NCBI GenBank assembly: GCA_964544155.1
Contig: CAZJAH010000058.1
Coordinates: 1 to 12,245, forward strand
DNA from: CAZJAH01 sp964544155
Lineage (GTDB): Bacteria; Bacteroidota; Ignavibacteria; Kapaibacteriales; UBA2268
Length of the DNA stretch: 12,245 bases
Reading direction: 5' to 3'
The translations under genes were made by a program, and so were the position numbers. Position 1 is the first letter of the stretch; the number at the start of each line of letters is the position of its first letter. Positions 7,143-12,245 of this stretch are shown here, one piece after another. The notes under the pieces are model-generated. The model saw only the letters and a list, made by a program, of their open reading frames with translations. It ran no database searches and was not told the DNA's origin.

Positions 7143-8007
7143 TAGTTGATAATTGATCCCTGTAAGGTATGAATTCGAATTTATTTATTTTTATTATGAC
7201 TTCTTTGCCTGTAGCAGGTTTATTGGCTTCAGGCAGGCAAAGATTCATTATTACCTTATTTGAATCATTAGTTTTAGAATACGAAAGGGTTGATATCTCA
7301 TTGTCATATTCCGAGACATCCTCATGAACAGTGAACCTGTCGATAACCTGCGCGGTTGGATTGCCAAAGCCTTTAAATGAAGCAAATCCTATCGAATATG
7401 GATTGATAGATACTTTATGAGTTGAAGCAGGTTTATCTAAATCAAATTCGTTACGAGGTTCGTGAACTTCTGCGTATTTTTTTTCAGTGCTGTAAAGATA
7501 ATATTCCAGAGGGCTTGTTGCTTCGAATGATACCCAGCTGGAAAATCTTATGCCGGCTTCGGTAAGGCCGCTATATCCGTACGGGGCAACATTCCGGGAT
7601 ATCAGGGTAAAAGTAGAATTCTCATCTAGCTCATCTACGAATCCGTCTACATAAAATACAAAATCGCCATACCCGAAAACGCTATCGGAAATTATTTCTG
7701 CGCCGTACCAGTATTCTCCGCGTTTCCGGATCTTCAATTCCAGAGAACCGTCATCGTTAACTCTTATGTTTTCTTTATGTGTAAGGCAGAAATTTCTGCT
7801 ATCGGCAAAATTTTCCGTGTAATTTACCTTCCACAGAAAACCAGAAAATAAGATCATTCCCTCAGGTACTTCTAAAGTGCTTTCCGCGCCGGTTTCTTTA
7901 TTATTTGTTTTTTCCCTATCGCCTGGTGGAGCACCTCCTTCTTCCTTACAGGAAATAATTACAAAAAAAAGAAATAAAATTATTAAGTTGTTTTTTTGTG
8001 TTTTCAT
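7132..8007 (-). CDS. Lipoprotein with GH16/ConA-like fold, probably non-catalytic
   Basis: This 291-residue protein starts with a lipoprotein leader (MKTQKNNLIILFLFFVIISC, lipid-attached Cys20), followed by a disordered Glu/Thr/Asn/Pro-rich linker to about residue 48. The remainder resembles a concanavalin-A-like beta-sandwich of the GH16 kind: SGFLWKVNYTENF, then DDGSLELKIRKRGEYWYGAEIISDSVFGYGDFVFYV, then EAGIRFSSW. In GH16 enzymes the active strand reads E-[I/L]-D-x-E; here the aligned residues are E-A-G-I-R (150-154), so the acid/base Glu and the helper Asp are lost. A glycan-binding role is more likely than hydrolysis. The family assignment is from pattern recognition only. The frame is open to an ATG at 8040, but the one at 8007 gives a proper lipoprotein leader and fits the promoter at 8045-8076. 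It is the first gene of the minus-strand operon. Confidence 0.65.
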   Translation of the reverse strand: MKTQKNNLIILFLFFVIISCKEEGGAPPGDREKTNNKETGAESTLEVPEGMILFSGFLWKVNYTENFADSRNFCLTHKENIRVNDDGSLELKIRKRGEYWYGAEIISDSVFGYGDFVFYVDGFVDELDENSTFTLISRNVAPYGYSGLTEAGIRFSSWVSFEATSPLEYYLYSTEKKYAEVHEPRNEFDLDKPASTHKVSINPYSIGFASFKGFGNPTAQVIDRFTVHEDVSEYDNEISTLSYSKTNDSNKVIMNLCLPEANKPATGKEVIIKINKFEFIPYRDQLSTNEE

Positions 8008-8044
8008 ATTTGACAGAAATATTTTTATATAATAAATCATTTTT

Positions 8045-8076
8045 CAAAAGTAAAAAAAAGGTTTAAGTCTGACAAT
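8045..8076 (-). promoter_or_regulatory. Candidate Bacteroidetes-type promoter of the minus-strand operon
   Basis: On the minus strand ATTG (8076-8073) is followed after 20 bases by TACTTTTG (8052-8045). This fits the Bacteroidetes primary-sigma pattern TTTG-N19-21-TAnnTTTG with one mismatch in the -33 box. It would start transcription near 8038, just past the ATG at 8040, which supports translation from 8007. The same consensus occurs before the tRNA at the right end. Confidence 0.5.
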
Positions 8077-8090
8077 TAATTAATTATATT

Positions 8091-8120
8091 TTGGCATAAA
8101 TTTTTCGAAAAACTTATAAT
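8091..8120 (+). promoter_or_regulatory. Candidate promoter of the chemoreceptor pair
   Basis: TTGGCA (8091-8096), an 18-base spacer and TATAAT (8115-8120) make a strong sigma70-like promoter that would start near 8127, about 20 bases before the GTG. An alternative Bacteroidetes-like reading is TTTA (8062-8065), 19 bases, then TA-TAT-TTTG (8085-8093), one base too long in the -7 box. Which is used is unclear. The region also serves the divergent operon, so both may be co-regulated from this 106-base gap. A T8 run (8136-8143) lies between the promoter and the start. Confidence 0.45.
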
Positions 8121-8146
8121 TATGTAAAAATAATGTTTTTTTTAGT

Positions 8147-10306
8147 GTGAAACTCAATTTAAAAAGAAAATTTACCTTTGTAATGGCAGCTTTCGGGATT
8201 ATATTAATTCTGATATTTACTATTTCCTCGATCACTCTGATTGATTATTTCGATGACTCGTCCGGGCAGGTAACTTCGTCTAATATCAAATCCGAATTAA
8301 GCATTTCATCAGCGGCGTTGATTTCTTATCTTGAAAGTGTACATTCCTTAAGCAAACGCGAGCTTGATTTCGCTCATAAGGAGCTTGAAAGGCGCTTATC
8401 GGCTTATGGTAAATTAGGCCCGTCCGGGCCTTCCATTAAAATTGACGCCTCGAATCAGTTCGATCTAAGCGGCCTGCAGGTATACATGCCAATAATGGCA
8501 GCAGGAAGTATGAGGTTTGAGCTGACTAAAGAACCCTCAAGAAATGTACCCCTTATAGATGCGGTTAAGAGTTATACTCAACTTGATTGCGCGATTTTGC
8601 AAAGAATGAATCCTGAGGGAGATATGCTAAGGATAGCCACTACCCAGGTGAATAAATGGGGCAGAAGGATAACGGGATCATATATACCTGCAAAATTAAA
8701 CGACGGCTCCCCGAATCCGGTTATTGCTGAAATTTTCAAAGGCAGAAACTATATAAGCGCTGAATTTGTGTTTGGCAAGTGGTATATATCCGACTACAGG
8801 CCCCTTAAAAACAGCGACGGCAGGATCTCAGGCATGAGATATTCCGGAATAGCACTTGAATCTTTACCAGGTTTTTATTCTGCTTTAGCAGGCTTCGATC
8901 TTGGCCCGAAAGGATTTTTAAGGGTCAAAACAGATATTAATGCTTTGGAAAAAAAATTTGTCGTTTCCTCTACAGGCATTTCGCCGGTTTTATCTTTCAA
9001 TGATGGAGTTAACAAAATACCCGCGGAGGCGAAATACAGTTTTCATACAAAAAATAACCGGACAGTCAGGATTAAGCAGCAGGGCTTTAAAGACACTTTA
9101 AGAGCTGATGAAGAAATTATTTATCTGGCAGAAACAGAATTCGCACCCTGGGGCTGGAAGATATTAAACGGCTTATCAGTATCCGGCCGGCCGTATAGCC
9201 AAAAAGCTGATTTAACTGTTTTATGGTATAATAGTTTTTTCTTTGTCATAACTGTGATCATCATTGTCCTCATGATTTTAACAATAAGAAGAAGAATTTC
9301 AGAAGTTGCGTCGCGTATTGATTCCGTCAGAAAAGAATCAATAGAGTTTACTGATATCGAAAACGAATCATTTATATCCACCCGGGATACAGGCAGGCTA
9401 AAAAAATTATTTATGGCTTTATTGAGTGACAATGATGAAAGCAAAGCCATAATTAGAGATTTCAGTAATTTTAAAAGCTCGTTCTTAAGTTTAAAAGATC
9501 AGAATGAATTTCTTATCTCTACAATGAAAGAGCTGAATAACAATTATATTAAAAGAATGCAGATGAGTACAGAACTTATCAGCAATAATCAGGTATTTAT
9601 CAATAATTTGATCAATGAAATTAGTATTATTGATTCGATCAGAGGTAAGCTTTCAGACCTTAGGAATTTAAGCAATAAATTTTCTGTACCGGAAAAGCAG
9701 CCCTTATTAGAGATAATTAAAATAATAATTTCTGATATAGAAAAATTTGAGGAAGAAGATAATCTTATAGAAACTAAGCTGGCGGCACTACAAAATCAAA
9801 TCAGAGAAATATACGCGGTGACAAACGAGGTTAGAAAAATTGAAAAAAAATCCGCAACTTTTGCCATTAACGCGGCTGTTGCGGCTGAAAAAAGCCCCCC
9901 GGCAGGCAACGGCTATTCATACCTTTATTACGAAGCAGGAAAGCTGCATAAAGAAGCCGGCAGAATTTCAGGAGACATACTCGCGAAAGCGGATTTATTA
10001 CCTTCCGATAATGATATTGTTCAATCTGTAAAATTTACTTGTGAACCTTTGAAAGAAAAACTCAATAATTATATCGATCATATTTCGCTTCTTTCGCAAA
10101 CAAACAGCAACAAAAGTGAAGAACTGACACGCACGCTGGGTTATGAAATTGACAGGCTCGGCCAATTAATTGATAAACTTTCAGGCCTTCAAAATGATAT
10201 TTCGGATATTAATAACCAGCTGCTCTCGTTTTATGAGAATGACAGCTTTCTTTACAGGATAAATGAAGCACTTAATAAATGTGGAACAGATGATTATGGC
10301 AGGTAA
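8147..10306 (+). CDS. Cache-domain methyl-accepting-chemotaxis-like receptor with diverged tip
   Basis: This 719-residue transmembrane sensor has a basic start (MKLNLKRK), TM1 at about 9-33, a periplasmic region at 36-350, TM2 at about 357-380, and a long helical cytoplasmic part at 382-719. The periplasmic part matches the Cache_3-Cache_2 type: PLIDAVKSYTQLDCAI, GDMLRIATTQV, NPVIAEIFKGRNYISAEFVFGKWYISDYRPL, DGRISGMRYSGIAL, then FAPWGWKI. The hairpin tip (575-600) aligns without gaps to the canonical MCP tip (NAAxxA...G.G...E..KL), yet the canonical EAARAGExGRGF is AAEKSPPAGNGY. Positions equivalent to Tsr E385, R388, E391 and V398 are Ala, Lys, Pro and Tyr, so standard CheW/CheA contacts are probably changed. 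No clear HAMP domain is seen. It starts with GTG and has no Shine-Dalgarno; starting at the next ATG (8183) would cut into TM1. The next gene follows in the same frame after TAA plus two codons. Confidence 0.8.
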   Translation: MKLNLKRKFTFVMAAFGIILILIFTISSITLIDYFDDSSGQVTSSNIKSELSISSAALISYLESVHSLSKRELDFAHKELERRLSAYGKLGPSGPSIKIDASNQFDLSGLQVYMPIMAAGSMRFELTKEPSRNVPLIDAVKSYTQLDCAILQRMNPEGDMLRIATTQVNKWGRRITGSYIPAKLNDGSPNPVIAEIFKGRNYISAEFVFGKWYISDYRPLKNSDGRISGMRYSGIALESLPGFYSALAGFDLGPKGFLRVKTDINALEKKFVVSSTGISPVLSFNDGVNKIPAEAKYSFHTKNNRTVRIKQQGFKDTLRADEEIIYLAETEFAPWGWKILNGLSVSGRPYSQKADLTVLWYNSFFFVITVIIIVLMILTIRRRISEVASRIDSVRKESIEFTDIENESFISTRDTGRLKKLFMALLSDNDESKAIIRDFSNFKSSFLSLKDQNEFLISTMKELNNNYIKRMQMSTELISNNQVFINNLINEISIIDSIRGKLSDLRNLSNKFSVPEKQPLLEIIKIIISDIEKFEEEDNLIETKLAALQNQIREIYAVTNEVRKIEKKSATFAINAAVAAEKSPPAGNGYSYLYYEAGKLHKEAGRISGDILAKADLLPSDNDIVQSVKFTCEPLKEKLNNYIDHISLLSQTNSNKSEELTRTLGYEIDRLGQLIDKLSGLQNDISDINNQLLSFYENDSFLYRINEALNKCGTDDYGR

Positions 10307-10312
10307 CACAAT

Positions 10313-11524
10313 TTGACTATTACTAGTGAAATATCGAGCTTTAAAGAAGTTTTGGAAGATAATGCGCCCGAAATTGAATCCCTGCTTATTAATTCCGGGG
10401 CCGATTACAGGTTTAAGCTTCCCAAACTACTGACTCATATTGGCAGGATCAAGGAAAGCGCTTCAAAATACGGCATAAACAAAGCCTATGAACTAAGCTT
10501 TGTACTTGAGGATTCCGTTAACAGAGTCATCGAATACAGCCTGAATCCCTCGGAACCGGTCATAGAAAAAATGCTCAATTGCAATGATATTTTTCTCAGC
10601 CTGCTGGAAATCCCCGATGAAGATATCGAAGAAATTCTTAATAATGAAAATGCCATATTCAATGAATTTACAAAAGGGCTTCAAAATTCAATTCAAGATG
10701 AAATTAATAAGAAAATAAAAGGAAGTGAAGATGTTATAACAGAAACTGAAAATGATATAACAGAAACTGAAAATGATATAGAAGAAACTCCGGGAGCTGA
10801 CGAATCAGCGCGTTTGCCGGTGCTTCAGGATGTTATTAAAAAAGCGACAGCAAATTTAAGCGGCTCAGTTAGCCTGATCAACTGGATTAATGCAGAGACT
10901 GCCAATGAATCTGAAGCAATAGGTATATTCAGGAATCTGGCTGAAGGTACCCTGATAATTAATGATGTCCAGTTGAAATTATTCTTTGAAAAAATCAAGG
11001 ATGGCAAACCTGCTGCCGAAGGCGAACTGATCAGCTATCTGGAAGCGAATATCGGGAATTTCGGAAAATATAACCGGGATATATACAATCTGCTGAAATA
11101 TTTTTTCTCGCAAAATGCCGCGCCGGCTGATAAGATTGATGAAATTGAAAGCAACGCCGGCATGAACGTGCTTATTTGTGGTTATCCCGGCGATCATTAC
11201 GCCATACCGCTAAAGGATATTCATCGTGTAATAGATACTTTCGAAGGCTTATCGGGTGATATTGAGCGGCTTATTATGATTAATGCCGATGGAATTGCGA
11301 CTCTTGATTCTGATACAATTAAGATATTACCTGACAGGCTGATTGTATTAAAAAAGGACAACACCTACAGATATTTAATTCCCGGCCAAATATTCGAAAT
11401 TGAGAAAATAGAACTAAAAGCTCACAAAAGTGATTCAGAACTTATTTCACAAGGCCAAATACTTAATTCCGGGAAATGGCTGAAAGTTATAAATACCTGC
11501 GCTCTCTTCGACTACAAATTATAG
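10313..11524 (+). CDS. CheA-like scaffold: HPt-like and CheW-like domains, no kinase
   Basis: This 403-residue cytoplasmic protein has three parts. Residues 1-125 form a helical domain resembling the CheA P1/HPt bundle (LLTHIGRIKESASKYG...FVLEDSVNRVIE). Aligned on IKxxA, the phospho-accepting His of HxxKG is Gly44; a His sits two residues earlier (His42). Residues 135-165 are an acidic linker with repeated ITETEND. Residues 168-270 are a helical domain I cannot assign. Residues 283-403 match the CheW-like regulatory domain at the C-terminus of CheA (HYAIPLKDIHRVI, DRLIVLKKDNTYRYLIPGQIFEIEKIEL, SQGQILNSGKWLKVINTCALF). No dimerisation/HATPase kinase motifs (N, G1, F, G2 boxes) are present. The start is TTG at 10313, with AGG nine bases upstream inside the receptor's last codon; no nearby ATG is in frame. 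It likely binds the receptor encoded just upstream. The last 13 bases overlap the opposing acetyltransferase gene. Confidence 0.7.
   Translation: MTITSEISSFKEVLEDNAPEIESLLINSGADYRFKLPKLLTHIGRIKESASKYGINKAYELSFVLEDSVNRVIEYSLNPSEPVIEKMLNCNDIFLSLLEIPDEDIEEILNNENAIFNEFTKGLQNSIQDEINKKIKGSEDVITETENDITETENDIEETPGADESARLPVLQDVIKKATANLSGSVSLINWINAETANESEAIGIFRNLAEGTLIINDVQLKLFFEKIKDGKPAAEGELISYLEANIGNFGKYNRDIYNLLKYFFSQNAAPADKIDEIESNAGMNVLICGYPGDHYAIPLKDIHRVIDTFEGLSGDIERLIMINADGIATLDSDTIKILPDRLIVLKKDNTYRYLIPGQIFEIEKIELKAHKSDSELISQGQILNSGKWLKVINTCALFDYKL
10736..10789 (+). repeat. 21-bp tandem repeat in the acidic linker of the CheA-like gene
   Basis: Two identical 21-bp units (10736-10756 and 10757-10777, ATAACAGAAACTGAAAATGAT) are followed by a degenerate partial third (10778-10789). 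The period is a multiple of three, giving ITETEND twice, then IEET. The repeat number can change without a frameshift, altering linker length between the HPt-like and downstream domains. Confidence 0.85.
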
Positions 11525-12093
11525 CCCTGCCATTCATCACAAAGCAAAGAGTAACGTAAATGGTCTCTCCATCTGCCTGATATTTTGGCGTGATCCCTTG
11601 TAATACCTTCTTTCCGGAATCCAAGCTTTTCAATTAAATGTATTGAAGCATGATTATCTTCCAGCACATTTGCTTCCACCCTGTGAAGCTCCAAGCTTGT
11701 GAAAACATAATTCAGAACTTCACGGCAGGATTCAGAGGTATAGCCTTCCCCGGTATGGTATTTATCACATTTAAAACCCAAATGGCCTGAAAGAACAGCA
11801 CCGAGAATGATATTATATACAGAAACATCCCCGATGATATGGTCATATTTTTCATCTTCTTTTTTGAAAACATAAAGCCTAATTAGCTTTTTTCTGGAAG
11901 TCAGCTCCATATCTGCCCATAACTTTTCATAATGATAATCAGCCGTGTAGAAATTTGCCGGCAGTTCAGGCATGGCATAGCGGAAGTGCTCACGGTTGGC
12001 GCTGTAGTAATTGAGAACCTTTGGGGCTTCCGATGGATCGAGGCTTCTTAGTACCAGCCTTTCGGTAGTTTTAACTAATTCTTTAAAGGCCAT
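11512..12093 (-). CDS. GNAT-family N-acetyltransferase, RimJ/RimL type
   Basis: This 193-residue cytoplasmic enzyme of the GNAT superfamily transfers an acetyl group from acetyl-CoA to an amine. Family signs are TERLVLRSLDPSEA (10-23), the SANREHFRYAMPELPANFYT region (31-50), an acetyl-CoA-binding segment LGFKCDKYHTGEGYTSES (105-122), LELHRVEANVLEDNHASIHLIEKLGFRKEG (134-163) and the C-terminal GRWRDHLRYSLLCDEW (173-188). These are typical of the RimJ/RimL group that includes ribosomal-protein N-terminal acetyltransferases, but many members act on other amines, so the substrate is unknown. The ATG at 12093 has no Shine-Dalgarno. Its 3' end overlaps the convergent CheA-like gene by 13 bases, leaving no space for a terminator between them. 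Confidence 0.85.
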   Translation of the reverse strand: MAFKELVKTTERLVLRSLDPSEAPKVLNYYSANREHFRYAMPELPANFYTADYHYEKLWADMELTSRKKLIRLYVFKKEDEKYDHIIGDVSVYNIILGAVLSGHLGFKCDKYHTGEGYTSESCREVLNYVFTSLELHRVEANVLEDNHASIHLIEKLGFRKEGITRDHAKISGRWRDHLRYSLLCDEWQGYNL

Positions 12094-12144
12094 AAGCTTA
12101 ATAGATTATTCATAATTTATTTAGTTAAAATAAAATCAAAAAAA

Positions 12145-12176
12145 TTTGGTTAATTGAAAGCAAACCCTTATTTTTG
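12145..12176 (+). promoter_or_regulatory. Bacteroidetes-type promoter of tRNA-Glu
   Basis: TTTG (12145-12148), a 20-base spacer and TATTTTTG (12169-12176) match the Bacteroidetes housekeeping consensus TTTG-N19-21-TAnnTTTG at every defined position. The predicted start is about seven bases downstream, near 12183, shortly before the mature tRNA 5' end at 12192. This is the best promoter in the window and supports placing the organism near Bacteroidota. Confidence 0.75.
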
Positions 12177-12191
12177 AATTCTCTTTTACGC

Positions 12192-12245
12192 GGCCCTATC
12201 GACTAATGGTTAGGTCACCAGCCTTTCACGCTGGCAGTAGGGGTT
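12192..12245 (+). tRNA. tRNA-Glu(UUC), 3' end cut off by the window
   Basis: The sequence folds as a tRNA: acceptor 5' strand GGCCCTA (12192-12198), TC, a 3-bp D-stem (GAC 12201-12203 with GTC 12214-12216) with the GG of the D-loop, anticodon stem CCAGC (12218-12222) with GCTGG (12230-12234), loop CTTTCAC with anticodon TTC at 12225-12227, then the variable region and the first T-arm bases (GGGGTT). The T-loop and acceptor 3' strand lie outside the window. Confidence 0.93.

Noticed and set aside
8949..8956. A8 runs in the receptor gene (8949-8956 and 9843-9850) as frameshift sites
   Set aside because: A-runs of this length are expected at this base composition, the frame is intact through both, and no stimulatory structure or overlapping alternative frame is seen.
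1..12245. Mobile element, CRISPR array or phage genes
   Set aside because: No transposase, integrase, terminal inverted repeats, spacer array or phage protein was seen. The tRNA at the right edge could be an integration site, but its 3' end is outside the window.

Overview
The window looks like chromosomal DNA from the Bacteroidota/Ignavibacteriota side of the FCB group (Ignavibacteria- or Kapabacteria-like). The evidence is a large secreted protein with a type IX secretion (T9SS) C-terminal sorting domain containing a PNPF motif, several lipoproteins with short leaders, mostly weak Shine-Dalgarno signals, and a near-perfect Bacteroidetes-type promoter (TTTG-N20-TATTTTTG) in front of a tRNA-Glu. 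The taxonomic placement is inference from these features; no marker gene is present.

Layout: (1) 1-42 is the terminator of a gene lying to the left. (2) 43-481 is an AT-rich leader region without a convincing standard gene; it holds a hairpin and two tiny overlapping ORFs. (3) 482-4762 encodes a 1426-residue exported surface protein (signal peptide, Tyr-rich parallel beta-helix, seven Ig-like domains, T9SS sorting domain), closed by a strong terminator. (4) 4882-5241 encodes a small lipoprotein. It converges on a five-gene minus-strand operon (8007 down to 5238) so tightly that the two stop codons share a TTAA. In transcription order the operon encodes a GH16/ConA-like lipoprotein, a 78-residue unknown protein, an Ap4A-hydrolase-like Nudix protein, a TrpF-like barrel lacking the catalytic cysteine, and a small outer-membrane beta-barrel protein carrying a G8 tract. 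(5) Divergent from that operon, 8147-11524 holds two plus-strand genes: a Cache-domain chemoreceptor with a strongly diverged hairpin tip, and a CheA-like protein that keeps an HPt-like domain (without the phospho-histidine) and a CheW-like domain but has no kinase domain. (6) A RimJ/RimL-type acetyltransferase gene overlaps the end of that pair convergently. (7) The window ends inside a tRNA-Glu(UUC) gene.

The most interesting unit is the receptor/scaffold pair at 8147-11524. It has the parts to sense a periplasmic ligand and to bind a receptor through a CheW-like fold, but no histidine kinase and no phosphoacceptor histidine. The two ORFs are in the same frame, separated by one TAA and two codons. 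I read it as a candidate kinase-less chemosensory module. Secondary points of interest are the Cys-less TrpF homologue in an operon with a Nudix enzyme, and the poly-G tract inside an outer-membrane protein gene.
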